DNA of 64,000 nucleotides from Ramlibacter pinisoli (GCF_009758015.1 NZ_WSEL01000011.1:62001-126000), one strand, 5' to 3'; shown: positions 23,879-36,860, counted from the stretch's first letter. Notes: a model not told the origin generated them from the letters alone. Numbers and translations: made by a program.

Positions 23879-24553
23879 TCAACCCGCGATCTTCTCCAGG
23901 CAGTAGCCCAGCCCGCGGACGGTGGCGATGCGGATCGGGCCCTTCTCGATCTTCTTGCGCAGGCGGTGGATGTAGACCTCGATCGCGTTGTTGCTCACTT
24001 CCTCGCCCCACTCGCACAGGCGGTCGACCAGCTGGTCCTTGCTGACCAGGCGGCCGGCGCGCTGCAGCAGCACCTCCAGCAGCCCGAGCTCGCGTGCCGA
24101 CAGCTCGACCATCTTGCCGTCGATGGTGGCGACCCGCCCGGCCTGGTCGTATACCAGCGGTCCGTGCTTGATGATGCTGCTGGTGCCACCCATGCCGCGC
24201 CGGGTGAGGGCGCGCACCCGCGCCTCCAGTTCCTGCAGCGAGAACGGCTTGGCCATGTAGTCGTCGGCGCCGTGGTCCAGGCCCTTGACGCGTTCCTCGA
24301 CGCTGTCGGCGGCGGTCAGGATCAGCACCGGCAGCGAGGAGCCGCGGCCGCGCAGCTTGCGCAGCACCTCCAGCCCGTGCATGCGCGGCAGCCCGAGGTC
24401 GAGGATCAGCAGGTCGAACTCGTTGTTGGTCATGAGGGCGGCGTCGGCCTCGGTGCCGCTGCGCACGTGGTCGACCGCGGCCCCGGACGCGCGCAGCGTG
24501 CGCAGCAGGCCGTCGGCCAGCACCTGGTCGTCTTCGGCGATGAGGATGCGCAT
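23879..24553 (-). CDS. OmpR-family response regulator (TctD type)
   Basis: A 224-aa regulator. The receiver domain starts MRILIAEDD, with the phospho-acceptor Asp in LLILDLGLPRMHG and the switch Lys in DYMAKPFSLQE. A winged-helix DNA-binding domain follows, ending VRGLGYCLEKI. Partner of the downstream kinase, which it precedes in the operon. Target genes cannot be read from the sequence. Confidence 0.93.
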   Translation of the reverse strand: MRILIAEDDQVLADGLLRTLRASGAAVDHVRSGTEADAALMTNNEFDLLILDLGLPRMHGLEVLRKLRGRGSSLPVLILTAADSVEERVKGLDHGADDYMAKPFSLQELEARVRALTRRGMGGTSSIIKHGPLVYDQAGRVATIDGKMVELSARELGLLEVLLQRAGRLVSKDQLVDRLCEWGEEVSNNAIEVYIHRLRKKIEKGPIRIATVRGLGYCLEKIAG

Positions 24554-24630
24554 GCTGTCTCCTGTGGGGCCGTCGCGGGCGCGGCTTGCGGAAATTCTAG
24601 GCTGGGCCGCCGGCTGCGGACGGGGCCGGC

Positions 24631-25119
24631 TCAGGCCGCGGGGCCGGCATACGCCTCCAAGCCCAGGGCGACGACGGTGGCGACCTCGGGCCCGACCTCG
24701 GCCCGGAACTCGGCCTCGGCCTGGGCGACGGCGGCGCGGAAGGCCTGCAGCCAGGCCAGGCCGCTGGCGGTGAAGCGCACCTGGCGGGCGCGGGCGTCGC
24801 GCGGGTCGGGTTCGCGCACCACCAGGCCCCAGGCCTCGCACTGCGTGACCAGGTCGCCCATGGCCTGCTTGGTCATGCCGGCGCGCTCGGCCAGCTCGGT
24901 CAGGCGCGAGCCGTCGACCGACAGGTGGCGGGTGATGTGGACGTGGGCGGCGCCCACCTGGGCCCGGGCGGCGAGGTTGGACAGCGCCAGCGGCACCTGG
25001 ACGTCGTGCGCCATCAGGTGCAGCACGCGCTCGTCGAAACGGCGCATGGCATGCCCCAGCAGCCGGCCCAGGTGGGTCTGGCGCCAGCGGTCGTCGGGGA
25101 CGGATGCGGGCTCCTCCAT
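24631..25119 (-). CDS. MarR-family transcriptional regulator
   Basis: A 162-aa protein with a central winged helix (LTELAERAGMTKQAMGDLVTQCE) and basic wing (VREPDPRDARARQVRFT), flanked by helices for dimerisation. ATG 25119 is preferred; a TTG at 25140 would add seven residues. It is divergent from recA, but LexA rather than this protein is the obvious regulator of that promoter. Ligand and targets unknown. Confidence 0.88.
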   Translation of the reverse strand: MEEPASVPDDRWRQTHLGRLLGHAMRRFDERVLHLMAHDVQVPLALSNLAARAQVGAAHVHITRHLSVDGSRLTELAERAGMTKQAMGDLVTQCEAWGLVVREPDPRDARARQVRFTASGLAWLQAFRAAVAQAEAEFRAEVGPEVATVVALGLEAYAGPAA

Positions 25120-25157
25120 GTGGGGGAAATGGTAAGGCAAACTGACGAAAAACTGCG

Positions 25158-25221
25158 TTTACTTTCCCGCTGCCGTCGCGTTAGAGTACTGGCCATGCAT
25201 CCAGCCTGTGGTTCGAAACAG
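25158..25221 (+). promoter_or_regulatory. recA promoter with LexA (SOS) box
   Basis: TTTACT (25158-25163) and TAGAGT (25182-25187), 18 bp apart, form a plausible -35/-10 pair. Downstream, 25206-25221 reads CTGTGGTTCGAAACAG, an exact CTGT-N8-ACAG LexA operator. A weaker CTG-N10-CAG (25189-25204) directly precedes it and may be a second site. This places recA under SOS control. AAGGAG (25253-25258) is the recA ribosome binding site. Confidence 0.75.
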
Positions 25222-25266
25222 CTGGATCCGGCTAGCTAACCCATTGATCCACAAGGAGAAATTGCC

Positions 25267-26325
<1,059 letters not shown>

Positions 26326-26344
26326 GGCGGCCGGGTCCGGCGGC

Positions 26345-26806
26345 ATGCCGCAGGCTCAGCTGTCACTCAAGGGCCGCGCCCTGCGCCTGCTGGGCGGCCG
26401 CGAGCATTCGCGCGCCGAACTCGAGCGCAAGCTCGGCCCGCACGAGCAGGAGGCCGGCCAGCTGGCCCGGGTGCTCGACGAGCTGCAGGCCAAGGGCTTC
26501 ATCGACGAGCAGCGGGTGGTCGAGTCGGTGCTGCACCGGCGCGCCGCCCGGCTCGGCGCCGGCCGCATCCGGCAGGAGCTGCAGGCCAAGGGGCTGCCGG
26601 GCGAGCTGGTCGGCCAGGCCGTGCAGGCGCTCAAGGCGACCGAGGTCGCGCGGGCCCGGGCGGTCTGGCGGCGCAAGTTCGACGCCCCGCCGCGCGACGC
26701 CGCCGAGCGCGGCAAGCAGGCGCGCTTCCTGGCGGCGCGGGGGTTCGCCGGCGACGTGATCCAGCGGGTGCTGGGCGGCTCGGCCGACGACGACGACGGC
26801 CTGTGA
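26345..26806 (+). CDS. recX: Regulatory protein RecX
   Basis: Inhibitor of RecA filament growth, 153 aa, with the three-helix repeats typical of Rec[34 protein letters not shown] and [15 protein letters not shown]. It follows recA after 19 bp, as in most proteobacteria, and is presumably co-transcribed under LexA. It converges with argC; the 28-bp gap contains a GC palindrome without a T tract. Confidence 0.95.
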   Translation: MPQAQLSLKGRALRLLGGREHSRAELERKLGPHEQEAGQLARVLDELQAKGFIDEQRVVESVLHRRAARLGAGRIRQELQAKGLPGELVGQAVQALKATEVARARAVWRRKFDAPPRDAAERGKQARFLAARGFAGDVIQRVLGGSADDDDGL

Positions 26807-26834
26807 TGCGGACGCGGCGCGCGCCGCGCGCGCC

Positions 26835-27755
26835 TCACAGGCCCAGCATCAGGCGCAGGTTCTGCACCGCGGCGCCGCTGGCGCCCTTGCCCAGGTTGTC
26901 CAGCCGCGCCACCAGCACGGCGTGGGCGTGGTCCATGTTGCCGTAGACGCGCAGCTCCATCCGGTTGGTGTCGTTCAGGGCCGTCGGCTCCAGCTTGCCA
27001 TCGTCGGTCGGCGGCTCCACGGTCACCCACTCGCTGCCGCGGTAGTGGCGCGCCAGCACCCCGTGCAGGTCCTGCAGCGACGGCCGGCCGGGCAGCAGGT
27101 CCAGGTGCAGCGGCAGCTGCACCAGCATGCCCTGGCGGAAGCTGCCCACCGAGGGCACGAAGATCGGCCGCCGCGACAGGCCGGTGTACTTCATGATCTC
27201 CGGCAGGTGCTTGTGCTTCAGGCCCAGGGCGTACAACTCGTACGGCGGCGCCGAGCCCGCCTCGTAGGCCTCGATCATGGTGCGGCCGCCGCCCGAGTAG
27301 CCGCTGACCGACGGCAGCGCCACCGGATGGTCGGGCGGCAGCATGCCGGCGTCCACCAGCGGCCGCAGCAGCGCGATGGCGCCGGTCGAATAGCAGCCCG
27401 GGTTGCTCACCCGCTCGGCGGTGCGGATCGCGTCGGCCTGGCCGGGGGCCAGTTCCGGGAAGCCGAACACCCAGCCGTCGGCGACGCGGTGCGCGGTCGA
27501 GGCATCGATGATGCGCGGGGCGCGGCCTTGCTGGCGCCGAATGTCCTCGACCATCGCGGCCGACTCGCGCGCGGCGTCGTCGTGCAGGCAGAAGATCGCC
27601 AGGTCGACGCCGGCCAGCAGCTCGCGCTTGGCCGCCGGGTCCTTGCGGCGCTCGGGCGCGATGCTCACCAGCTGCACCTGCGGCATGGTCGCGAGGCGCT
27701 CGCGGATCTGCAGGCCGGTGGTGCCGGCTTCGCCGTCGATGAAGACTTTGGCCAT
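26835..27755 (-). CDS. argC: N-acetyl-gamma-glutamyl-phosphate reductase, short (type 2) form
   Basis: Third enzyme of arginine synthesis, NADPH-dependent, 306 aa. The N-terminal motif is [11 protein letters not shown] and the catalytic cysteine lies in [10 protein letters not shown]; the family segment [13 protein letters not shown] is present. The short length and these motifs mark the type 2 subfamily rather than the E. coli type. ATG 27755 is the first codon of the Rossmann strand. It is divergent from sucC, with a 149-bp spacer. Confidence 0.95.
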   Translation of the reverse strand: MAKVFIDGEAGTTGLQIRERLATMPQVQLVSIAPERRKDPAAKRELLAGVDLAIFCLHDDAARESAAMVEDIRRQQGRAPRIIDASTAHRVADGWVFGFPELAPGQADAIRTAERVSNPGCYSTGAIALLRPLVDAGMLPPDHPVALPSVSGYSGGGRTMIEAYEAGSAPPYELYALGLKHKHLPEIMKYTGLSRRPIFVPSVGSFRQGMLVQLPLHLDLLPGRPSLQDLHGVLARHYRGSEWVTVEPPTDDGKLEPTALNDTNRMELRVYGNMDHAHAVLVARLDNLGKGASGAAVQNLRLMLGL

Positions 27756-27904
27756 CGGGGTCGTCCTGGGAAGGCTGCGCGGCCGTGGCCCCGCAGGCGG
27801 TTTGTGCGATGCACCATGATACAGTTCGCGGCTGCACTCCGCAGGGGCCGGCCATTGCCGCGCCAGGCTCGCGTGCACCATCCACGTTCCTCGAGAGACA
27901 TCCC

Positions 27905-29068
<1,164 letters not shown>

Positions 29069-29089
29069 AGCAACCGATTAGGACGAGAC

Positions 29090-29983
29090 ATGTCGATCTA
29101 CATCAACAAGGACACCAAGGTCATCACCCAGGGCATCACGGGCAAGACCGGGCAGTTCCACACCGAGAAGTGCCAGGAGTACGCCAACGGCAAGAACTGC
29201 TTCGTCGCCGGCGTGAACCCGAAGAAGGCCGGCGAGAAGATCTTCGACATCCCGATCTACGCCTCGGTGCAGGAAGCCAAGCAGCAGACCGGCGCCACCG
29301 TGTCGGTGATCTACGTGCCGCCGGCCGGCGCCGCGGCGGCGATCTGGGAAGCGGTGGAAGCCGACCTCGACCTGGCCATCTGCATCACCGAAGGCATCCC
29401 GGTCAAGGACATGCTGGAAGTGCGCAACAGGATGAAGGCCAAGGAAGCCAAGGGCGGCAAGAAGACGCTGCTGCTCGGGCCCAACTGCCCCGGCCTGATC
29501 ACCCCTGACGAGATCAAGATCGGCATCATGCCCGGCCACATCCACCGCAAGGGCCGCATCGGCGTGGTCTCGCGCTCGGGCACGCTGACCTATGAGGCGG
29601 TGGCGCAGCTCACCGAGATCGGCCTGGGCCAGTCCAGCGCCGTGGGCATCGGCGGCGACCCGATCAACGGCCTGAAGCACATCGACGTGATGAAGGCCTT
29701 CAACGACGACCCCGACACCGACGCCGTGATCATGATCGGCGAGATCGGCGGCCCCGACGAGGCCGACGCCGCGCGCTGGTGCAAGACCAACATGAAGAAG
29801 CCGGTGGTCGGCTTCATCGCCGGCGTGACGGCGCCCCCCGGCAAGCGCATGGGCCATGCGGGCGCGCTGATCTCCGGTGGCGCCGACACGGCCGATGCCA
29901 AGCTGGCGGTGATGGAGGAGTGCGGCTTCAAGGTCACGCGCAATCCGTCCGAGATGGCCAAGCTGCTGAAGGCACTGCTCTGA
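29090..29983 (+). CDS. sucD: Succinyl-CoA ligase subunit alpha
   Basis: CoA-binding, phospho-histidine subunit, 297 aa. The CoA-binding Rossmann domain begins [20 protein letters not shown], and the phosphorylated His is in [14 protein letters not shown]. It pairs with SucC to make succinate and ATP/GTP from succinyl-CoA. A strong terminator follows 27 bp after the stop, closing the sucCD operon. Confidence 0.97.
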   Translation: MSIYINKDTKVITQGITGKTGQFHTEKCQEYANGKNCFVAGVNPKKAGEKIFDIPIYASVQEAKQQTGATVSVIYVPPAGAAAAIWEAVEADLDLAICITEGIPVKDMLEVRNRMKAKEAKGGKKTLLLGPNCPGLITPDEIKIGIMPGHIHRKGRIGVVSRSGTLTYEAVAQLTEIGLGQSSAVGIGGDPINGLKHIDVMKAFNDDPDTDAVIMIGEIGGPDEADAARWCKTNMKKPVVGFIAGVTAPPGKRMGHAGALISGGADTADAKLAVMEECGFKVTRNPSEMAKLLKALL

Positions 29984-30010
29984 AGCGGCGGCGGCCCCGC
30001 CGCTGACGCC

Positions 30011-30035
30011 AAGCCGGCCGCGGGCCGGCTTTTTT
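30011..30035 (+). terminator. Intrinsic terminator after sucD
   Basis: Stem 30012-30019 pairs perfectly with 30023-30030 around a three-base loop, followed by a run of T. Classic rho-independent terminator for sucCD. Confidence 0.92.
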
Positions 30036-30224
30036 GTGCCCGCGCAATCCCCCATTCCCAATAGCGCCTGTTTGCAACAGAATGTATTAGCGGTGTGACA
30101 AACTGCCTTGTCCGCCCTGGGACCCTCTGTTACCGTCCCGCCAGGAGTCCTGCACCTTGGATGGCGGAGCGGGCGAGGAGCTGCACCCAGAGGCAATGGG
30201 CAGCCATCAGGACAAGGGGCGCAG

Positions 30225-32972
30225 GTGAGTACATCTTCTTCGGCAAAGCGGCGCCAGTTCTGGCGCGCGGACTGGTTCATCGGCGCCGCCATCGTGGTCG
30301 CCGTGTTCGTCCTCTGGAAGTCCACCAGCCTGTTCGAGACCCTCGAGCGACGCTTCTACGATGTCGCCAGCGTCCAGAGCGCGCGCCAGCCGTCCGACCG
30401 CATCGCCGTCATCGCCATCGACGACCAGAGCATCGCCAACATCGGCCGCTGGCCCTGGCCGCGCGACGTCCACGCCGAATTGATCGACAAGCTCGCGGCC
30501 GCCAGGGCCAAGACCATCGTCTACACGACCTTCTTCTTCGAGCCGCACACCGACCGCGGGCTGGCCTACATCCGCAGGATCCGGCAGGCGCTGGGCGCCG
30601 GCACCGGCAACGAGGCGCTGGCCGCGCTGACGGCCGAGGCCGAGCAGACCCTGGACACCGACGGCAAGCTGGCCGCCAGCATGGCCAGGGCCGGCAATGT
30701 GCTGGTGCCCGCGGTGTTCGAGCTCGGTGAGCCCCAGGGCAAGCCCGACAAGCCGTTGCCGGCCGCGGTCGCCCGCGGCACCGTCGACGACCGCAGCGGC
30801 TTCGCCCTGCCGGCCGTGCGGGGCCAGTACCCGATCGACACCATCGGCAACGCCGCCGCGGCCGTGGGCCACCTGAACCAGACCAACGACGTCGACGGCG
30901 CGGTCCGCGCCGACCCGCTGCTGGTCAACTACTACGGCCGTGGCGTGCCCTCGCTGGCGCTGCTGGCCGCGGCCCGCAGCCTGAACCTCGGCCCGGACGA
31001 CATCCGGGTCCAGCCCGGCGAGGGCCTCCGGGTCGGCAAGCTGCAGGTGCGCACCGACGAGGCCGCCCGCGTCCTGCCGCAGTTCTACCGCGCCCGCGAC
31101 GGCCGGCCGCCATTCGCCGTCGACTCCTTCTACGACGTCCTGAGCGGCAAGATCCCGGCCTCCAAGTACGCCGACAAGATCGTCCTGGTCGGCGCCACCG
31201 CCGCCGGCGTCGGCACCACCTTCCCGGTCCCCGGCTACCCGGCGCTCAGCCCGGCGGAGATGATGGCGCACGTCACCTCCAGCATCCTGGCCGAGCACTC
31301 CATCGTCGAGCCCTCCTGGGGCGCGCTGGCGGCCTTCGGCGCCTTCCTGCTGGTGGCGGCCTACCTGGTCGTCCTGCTGCCGCGCCTGTCGGCGGGGCTG
31401 GGTGCCGGCGCCACGGGCGGCCTGCTGGTGCTGCTGCTGGCGGCGGAGTACCTGCTGCTGTCCAGCGCCGCGACCTGGCTGCGCTTCGTGCTGCCGGCGG
31501 CGCTGCTGGTGATCGGCCACGCCGCCCTCACCACCAAGCGCTTCCTGGTCACCGAGGCCGGCAAGGTGAAGTCGGACGAGGAGTCGGCCGAGACCAACCG
31601 CATGATGGGTCTCGCGCTGCAGGGTCAGGGCCAGCTGGACATGGCGTTCGACCGCTTCCGCCGCGTGCCCATGGGCGATGCGCTGATGGACAACCTGTAC
31701 AACCTGGCACTGGACTTCGAGCGCAAGCGGCAGTTCAACAAGGCCGAGGCCGTGTACGCCCACATGGCCGCCTGGAACAAGGACTACAAGGACCTGCAGA
31801 GCAAGCTGCACCGGGCCCGCAACCTGTCCGAGACCGTCATCCTGGGCGGCGGCGGTGCCCACCCGGGCGGCACCCTGCTGCTGGACGGCGGCGCGGTGGA
31901 GAAACCCATGCTGGGCCGCTACCAGGTCGAGAAGGAGCTGGGCAAGGGCGCCATGGGCGTGGTCTACCTGGGCAAGGATCCCAAGATCGGCCGCGTGGTC
32001 GCCATCAAGACGATGGCCCTGTCGCAGGAGTTCGAGGGCGAGGAACTGGACGACGCCCGCCAGCGCTTCTTCCGCGAGGCCGAGACCGCCGGCCGCCTGC
32101 AGCACCAGAACATCGTGACCATCTTCGATGCCGGCGAGGAGCACGACCTGGCCTACATCGCCATGGAGTTCCTCAAGGGCCGCGACCTGGTCGACGTCTG
32201 CAAGGCCGGCCACCTGCTGCCCATGCCCCGGGTGCTGTCCATCGTGGCGCGGGTGGCCGAGGCGCTGGCCTACGCGCACCGCCAGAGCGTGGTGCACCGG
32301 GACATCAAGCCGGCCAACATCATGTACGAGGTCGACTCCGACACGGTCAAGGTCACCGACTTCGGCATCGCCCGCATCACCGACTCCAGCAAGACCAAGA
32401 CCGGCCTGGTGCTGGGCACGCCCAGCTTCATGTCGCCCGAGCAGATCGCCGGCAAGAAGGTCGACGGCCGCTCCGACCTGTACTCGCTGGGCGTGATGCT
32501 GTTCCAGATGCTCACCGGCGTGCTGCCCTTCCGCGGCGACTCGATGGCCGAGCTGATGTTCAAGATCGCCAACGAGGAGGCGCCGGACATCCGCGTCGTC
32601 CGGCCCGATCTGCCCGAGCGCCTGGCCCACGTGGTGGCGCTGTCCCTGGCCAAGAAGCCCGAGCTGCGCTACCAGGACGGCGACCAGTTCGCCGGCGACC
32701 TGAAGGCGCTGCTGGCGCAGCTGTCCGGCACCGCGGCGGCGCCGGCATCCCCGGCCGGCACCGCGGCTGCGGTCTCGCTGGCCGCCGCCACGCAGGCCCA
32801 CGCCACCGCCGAGAAGACCCTGGTGCTGGCCGCCGCCACCGGGCCCGGCGCCCCGCCGACGCCCGGCTATGATGCGGCCCACGTGCCCGCCACCGGCGCC
32901 ACGGCCTACGACAAGACAGCCGTGTTCAGCCCGTCGGATGCTCCCGGTGGCCAGCCGGACCCGAAGGCCTGA
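30225..32972 (+). CDS. CHASE2-domain serine/threonine protein kinase
   Basis: Membrane Ser/Thr kinase of about 915 aa. TM1 (about 15-35) leads into a periplasmic CHASE2 sensor (to about 340; motif [20 protein letters not shown]), then about three TMs (365-435), a short TPR-like stretch (460-530) and a Hanks-type kinase (from about 562). The kinase has [11 protein letters not shown], a Lys in [20 protein letters not shown] and [10 protein letters not shown], so it should be active. An Ala/Thr-rich C-terminal tail could be a phosphorylation or FHA-docking segment. GTG 30225 with AAGGGG upstream is chosen; an earlier in-frame start at 30108 adds only non-conserved sequence. The phosphatase and FHA genes follow. 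Confidence 0.9.
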   Translation: MSTSSSAKRRQFWRADWFIGAAIVVAVFVLWKSTSLFETLERRFYDVASVQSARQPSDRIAVIAIDDQSIANIGRWPWPRDVHAELIDKLAAARAKTIVYTTFFFEPHTDRGLAYIRRIRQALGAGTGNEALAALTAEAEQTLDTDGKLAASMARAGNVLVPAVFELGEPQGKPDKPLPAAVARGTVDDRSGFALPAVRGQYPIDTIGNAAAAVGHLNQTNDVDGAVRADPLLVNYYGRGVPSLALLAAARSLNLGPDDIRVQPGEGLRVGKLQVRTDEAARVLPQFYRARDGRPPFAVDSFYDVLSGKIPASKYADKIVLVGATAAGVGTTFPVPGYPALSPAEMMAHVTSSILAEHSIVEPSWGALAAFGAFLLVAAYLVVLLPRLSAGLGAGATGGLLVLLLAAEYLLLSSAATWLRFVLPAALLVIGHAALTTKRFLVTEAGKVKSDEESAETNRMMGLALQGQGQLDMAFDRFRRVPMGDALMDNLYNLALDFERKRQFNKAEAVYAHMAAWNKDYKDLQSKLHRARNLSETVILGGGGAHPGGTLLLDGGAVEKPMLGRYQVEKELGKGAMGVVYLGKDPKIGRVVAIKTMALSQEFEGEELDDARQRFFREAETAGRLQHQNIVTIFDAGEEHDLAYIAMEFLKGRDLVDVCKAGHLLPMPRVLSIVARVAEALAYAHRQSVVHRDIKPANIMYEVDSDTVKVTDFGIARITDSSKTKTGLVLGTPSFMSPEQIAGKKVDGRSDLYSLGVMLFQMLTGVLPFRGDSMAELMFKIANEEAPDIRVVRPDLPERLAHVVALSLAKKPELRYQDGDQFAGDLKALLAQLSGTAAAPASPAGTAAAVSLAAATQAHATAEKTLVLAAATGPGAPPTPGYDAAHVPATGATAYDKTAVFSPSDAPGGQPDPKA

Positions 32973-32984
32973 GACCCGCCCGCC

Positions 32985-33770
32985 ATGAAATACGAGTTCT
33001 GCCTCCGCACCGACCCGGGTCTGGCGCGCGAAAACAACGAAGACTCGGTCGCGATCGACGAGCCCACCCGCCTGGGCATCCTCGCCGACGGCATGGGTGG
33101 CTACAACGCCGGCGAGATCGCCAGCGGCATGGCCACCACCTTCATCAAGTCCGAGCTGGGCCGCTGGCTGTCGCAGGCCGGCCGCCACGCCAACTCGCGC
33201 GAGGTGCGCCGGGCGATGGAGATCTGCGTCGACAACGCCAACCGCTCGATCTTCAACGCCGCCAATTCCAATCCGCAGTACTCGGGGATGGGAACCACCT
33301 TGGTGGTCGGGGTGTTCCAGGACGGCCGCCTCATGCTGGGACACATCGGCGACTCGCGCTGCTACCGCCTGCGCGGCAGCGAGCTGGCCCAGATCACCAA
33401 GGACCATTCGCTGCTGCAGGAGCAGATGGACGCCGGCCTGATCACCCCCGAGCAGGCCGCCGTGTCGACCAACAAGAACCTGGTGACACGGGCCCTGGGC
33501 GTCGAGGACGCCGTGCTGCTGGAGGTCAACGAGCACCGGGTCGAGCCGGGCGACATCTACGTGATGTGTTCCGACGGCCTGTCGGACATGATCGACGACC
33601 AGACCATCGCCAGGATCCTGCAGGGCGACGGCAGCCTGGAGGAGAAGTCGGTCCGCCTGGTCGATGCCGCCAATGGCAATGGAGGGCGCGACAACATCTC
33701 GGTGCTGCTGGCGCAGGCGGACAGCGGAGCCAAAAAAAAGGGCCTGATCTCCCGATTGCTGGGAAAATAG
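32985..33770 (+). CDS. PP2C-family protein phosphatase
   Basis: Metal-dependent Ser/Thr phosphatase, 261 aa, expected to reverse the upstream kinase. Metal-site motifs are RENNEDS, ADGMGGYNAGE, SDGLSDMI and NGGRDNISV; GHIGDSRCYRLR is also conserved. Twelve bases after the kinase stop and 45 before the FHA gene, it sits in a classic kinase-phosphatase-reader operon. Cytoplasmic. Confidence 0.93.
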   Translation: MKYEFCLRTDPGLARENNEDSVAIDEPTRLGILADGMGGYNAGEIASGMATTFIKSELGRWLSQAGRHANSREVRRAMEICVDNANRSIFNAANSNPQYSGMGTTLVVGVFQDGRLMLGHIGDSRCYRLRGSELAQITKDHSLLQEQMDAGLITPEQAAVSTNKNLVTRALGVEDAVLLEVNEHRVEPGDIYVMCSDGLSDMIDDQTIARILQGDGSLEEKSVRLVDAANGNGGRDNISVLLAQADSGAKKKGLISRLLGK

Positions 33771-33815
33771 CCTTCGATCTTCGGTAGCAGAAGACTAAAC
33801 AAACAGGAGTGGGCC

Positions 33816-34484
33816 ATGCCGAAAATGATCGTGTCGATCGACGGTGTCGTCATCAAGGAAGTGCAGTTGACGAAAGACCGCACGTCACTGGGGCGGCGGC
33901 CGTACAACGACATCGTCATCGACAACCTCGCCGTCAGCGGCGAGCATGCCGTCCTGCAGATGACCGGCACGGAGGTCTTCCTCGAGGATCTGAACAGCAC
34001 CAACGGCACCTACATCAACGGCAAGGCCGTGAAGAAGCAGCTGTTGCAGAACAACGACACGGTCGAGATCGGCAAGTACAAGATCAAGTACATCAACGAG
34101 GTCCCCGGGGCCACGTTCGACAAGACCGTGATCATGAAGCCGGGCATGGTGCCGCCGCCGGTGGCCAGGCCCGAGGGCGCCGCGGCGCCGGCGCCGGCTC
34201 CGGCCGGGGCTGAACCCGGTGGCGTGACCGGTGTCATCAAGGTGCTCTCGGGCGCCGCCGCCGGCCGCGAGGTGCCGCTGGTCAAGGTGGTCACCACCAT
34301 CGGCAAGCCGGGGGTGGCGGTGGCCGCCATCACCAAGCGTCCGCACGGCTTCGTCGTCGCCCATGTCGAGGGCGGCAACAAGCCCACCCTGAACGGCACG
34401 CCGATCGGGGCCGAGCCGGTGACGCTGAAGAACGGCGACCTGCTGGAGCTCGCCGGCACCCAGATGCAGTTCGTCCAGGGCTAA
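33816..34484 (+). CDS. FHA-domain protein
   Basis: Phosphothreonine reader, 222 aa. The N-terminal FHA domain (about 15-95) has LGRRPYNDIVIDNLAVSGEHA and LNSTNGTYING, including the phosphopeptide-binding Arg, Ser and Asn. A Pro/Ala linker leads to a second, degenerate FHA-like domain (about 140-222; TIGKPGVAVAAITKRPHGF, PTLNGTPI). It probably docks on the CHASE2 kinase or its targets. AGGAG is upstream of ATG 33816. Confidence 0.9.
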   Translation: MPKMIVSIDGVVIKEVQLTKDRTSLGRRPYNDIVIDNLAVSGEHAVLQMTGTEVFLEDLNSTNGTYINGKAVKKQLLQNNDTVEIGKYKIKYINEVPGATFDKTVIMKPGMVPPPVARPEGAAAPAPAPAGAEPGGVTGVIKVLSGAAAGREVPLVKVVTTIGKPGVAVAAITKRPHGFVVAHVEGGNKPTLNGTPIGAEPVTLKNGDLLELAGTQMQFVQG

Positions 34485-34537
34485 GCCGCCCCCGCCGTGC
34501 CGACACTGCAGGCCAGCGCTTGGCGGGCGGAGGGTCC

Positions 34538-36781
34538 GTGCTAGCCAGGCACTGGACCCGCATCGCGGTCACCCTGATTCCGCTGTTCATCGCCCTGCTG
34601 CACGCGGGCGGGGTCTTGCCGCTGGGCCTGTTGCAGCGCCTCGACGACGTCCTGTACGACGCCCGGCTGCGCGCCACCATGCCGCGCACGCTCGACGAGC
34701 GCATCGTCATCGTCGACATCGACGAGAAGAGCCTGGCCGAGGTGGGCCGCTGGCCCTGGGGACGCAACCGGCTGGCCGAACTCACCGACGAACTGTTCGA
34801 GCGCCAGCAGGCCGCCCTGCTCGGCTTCGACGTGGTGTTCGCCGAGGCCGACGAGAGCTCCGGCCTCAAGCGCCTGCGCCAGCTCGCGCAGGGCGAGCTG
34901 AAGGACCAGGCCGGCTTCGCCGAGCGCGTCGGCCAGCTGGGCAGCTCGCTCGACTACGACGCCGCGTTCGCGCGCTCACTGCAGAAGCGGCCGGTCGTGC
35001 TGGGCTACTACTTCACCAGCGACCGCGAGGGCCGCACCTCCGGCCTGCTGCCGCCCCCCGTGATGGCGCGCGAGGCCCTGGAGGGACGGCCGATCCGCTT
35101 CACCAGCTGGAACGGCTACGGCTCCAACATCGAGCAGCTGGCCAGGGCGGCCCCGATCGCCGGCTTCTTCAATCCCATCGTCGATGGCGACGGCGTGGTG
35201 CGCTCGATCCCGCTGCTGGCCGAGCACCGCGACCGCCACTACGAGTCGCTGTCGCTGGCCATGTTCCGCACGCTGGTCGGGCTGCCGGCGGTGGAGCCGG
35301 GCTTCCCGCGCGACGGCACCGTCTCGCGCAGCTACCAGGGCCTGGAGAGCGTCACGCTGCGCCTGGGCCAGAAGACGCTGTCGATCCCGGTCGACGACCG
35401 GGTGGCGGCGCTGGTGCCGTTCCGCGGCCCGGGCGGTCCCGCCGGCGGCTCGTTCCGGTACGTCTCGGCGGCCGACCTGGTGGGCCAGCGGCTGCCGCCG
35501 GGCAGCCTGAAGGGCAAGATCGTCCTGCTCGGCACGACCGCGCCCGGCCTTCAGGACCTGCGGGTGACCCCGGTCGGCGAGACCTACCCCGGAGTCGAGA
35601 CCCACGCCAACATGATCGCCGGCCTGCTGGACGGCAAGCTGCACGTGCGCCCCGACTATGCGGTCGGCTACGAGGTGGTGGTGCTGGTGCTGGCCGGCCT
35701 CACGCTGGCCTTCGCCCTGCCGCTGCTGTCGGCAGCGAAGGCGGTCGGCGCCAGCGTCGCCGTGCTCGCCGCGGTGGTCGGCTTGAACCTGTGGCTGTAC
35801 CTGGGCGCCGGGCTGGTGCTGCCGCTGGCCTCGGCGCTGGTCATGGTCCTGACCGCCTTCGCGCTGAACATGAGCTACGGCTACTTCATCGAGAGCCGGT
35901 CCAAGCGCGACCTCGCCAACCTGTTCGGCACCTACGTGCCGCCCGAGCTGGTCGACGAGATGGTCAAGGATCCCGACAGCTACAGCATGGCGGCGACCAA
36001 CAAGGAACTCACGGTGATGTTCTGCGACATGCGCGGCTTCACCAAGATGTCCGAACGGATGGAGCCGGTGCAGCTGCAGCACCTGCTGAACCAGGTGTTC
36101 AACCGCCTGACCGACATCATCCGTGCCAATCGCGGCACCATCGACAAGTACATGGGCGACTGCGTGATGGCGTTCTGGGGCGCTCCGGTCGAGACCGCCG
36201 AGCACGGACACCTGGCGGTCAAGGCCTCGCTCGAGATGGCCAACGCGGTGCGCCGGCTCAATGAGGAACACCGTGTCCAGGGCCTGCCCGAGATCGGCGT
36301 GGGCATCGGCCTGAACACCGGGATGATGTGCGTGGGCGACATGGGCTCGCAGGTGCGCCGCAGCTACACGGTGATCGGCGATGCGGTGAACCTGGGCTCC
36401 CGGCTGGAGGGCCTGTCCAAGGCCTACGGCGTCGACATCGTCGTCAGCGAGACCACCCGCAAGATCGCCGGCCAGTTCGCCTGGCAGGAGCTCGATCGGG
36501 TCCGCGTCAAGGGCAAGGAGCAGGCGGTGGCGATCCACTGGCCGCTGGCCCCGGCCGACTGGCTGGAGCCGGCCCAGGTCGACGAACTCAAGGTCTGGGG
36601 GACGTTCCTGCGGGCCTACCGTGCCCAGGACTGGGACCAGTGCGACGTCCTGCTGCTCAATCTGCGCCGGATGAACCCCAAAAAATACCTTTACGAGCTG
36701 TATTCCGAGCGTGTAGCCTCGATGAGGTTATTGCCGTTCGATCCCGAGTGGGACGGCGCCACCAATTTCGAGACCAAGTGA
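34538..36781 (+). CDS. CHASE2-domain adenylate cyclase
   Basis: Membrane cyclase of about 747 aa: TM1, periplasmic CHASE2 (about 25-340; VIVDIDEKSLAEVGRWPWG), three TMs (about 374-450) and a class III cyclase domain (about 490-670). FCDMRGF and KYMGDCVMAFWG supply both metal Asp and the adenine Lys; VIGDAVNLGSRLE gives Asp, Asn and Arg, so adenylyl specificity is expected. GTG 34538 with GGAGGG just upstream is preferred over TTG 34520. CHASE2 is shared with the kinase at 30225, so both may answer one periplasmic signal. A phosphodiesterase candidate follows after 79 bp. Confidence 0.9.
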   Translation: MLARHWTRIAVTLIPLFIALLHAGGVLPLGLLQRLDDVLYDARLRATMPRTLDERIVIVDIDEKSLAEVGRWPWGRNRLAELTDELFERQQAALLGFDVVFAEADESSGLKRLRQLAQGELKDQAGFAERVGQLGSSLDYDAAFARSLQKRPVVLGYYFTSDREGRTSGLLPPPVMAREALEGRPIRFTSWNGYGSNIEQLARAAPIAGFFNPIVDGDGVVRSIPLLAEHRDRHYESLSLAMFRTLVGLPAVEPGFPRDGTVSRSYQGLESVTLRLGQKTLSIPVDDRVAALVPFRGPGGPAGGSFRYVSAADLVGQRLPPGSLKGKIVLLGTTAPGLQDLRVTPVGETYPGVETHANMIAGLLDGKLHVRPDYAVGYEVVVLVLAGLTLAFALPLLSAAKAVGASVAVLAAVVGLNLWLYLGAGLVLPLASALVMVLTAFALNMSYGYFIESRSKRDLANLFGTYVPPELVDEMVKDPDSYSMAATNKELTVMFCDMRGFTKMSERMEPVQLQHLLNQVFNRLTDIIRANRGTIDKYMGDCVMAFWGAPVETAEHGHLAVKASLEMANAVRRLNEEHRVQGLPEIGVGIGLNTGMMCVGDMGSQVRRSYTVIGDAVNLGSRLEGLSKAYGVDIVVSETTRKIAGQFAWQELDRVRVKGKEQAVAIHWPLAPADWLEPAQVDELKVWGTFLRAYRAQDWDQCDVLLLNLRRMNPKKYLYELYSERVASMRLLPFDPEWDGATNFETK

Positions 36782-36860
36782 GCCTTCCCATGCGCCCGCC
36801 CGCCCGCCTCCGTCGCCAGCCAGCGGGAGCGCCCGGGCCCGCCTGCCGCCGGGAGCCGTC

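Noticed and set aside
26807..26834. GC palindrome between recX and argC as a terminator
   Set aside because: It can fold but has no T tract on either strand, so intrinsic termination is not supported.
30207..33536. A 1109-aa minus-strand open frame opposite the kinase and phosphatase
   Set aside because: Both sense genes have complete catalytic motifs; the antisense frame shows no recognisable domain and is repetitive.
30225..34484. Kinase, phosphatase and FHA genes as a type VI secretion control set
   Set aside because: No T6SS structural gene lies in the window, and the kinase carries CHASE2 and is followed by a cyclase and pilus genes.
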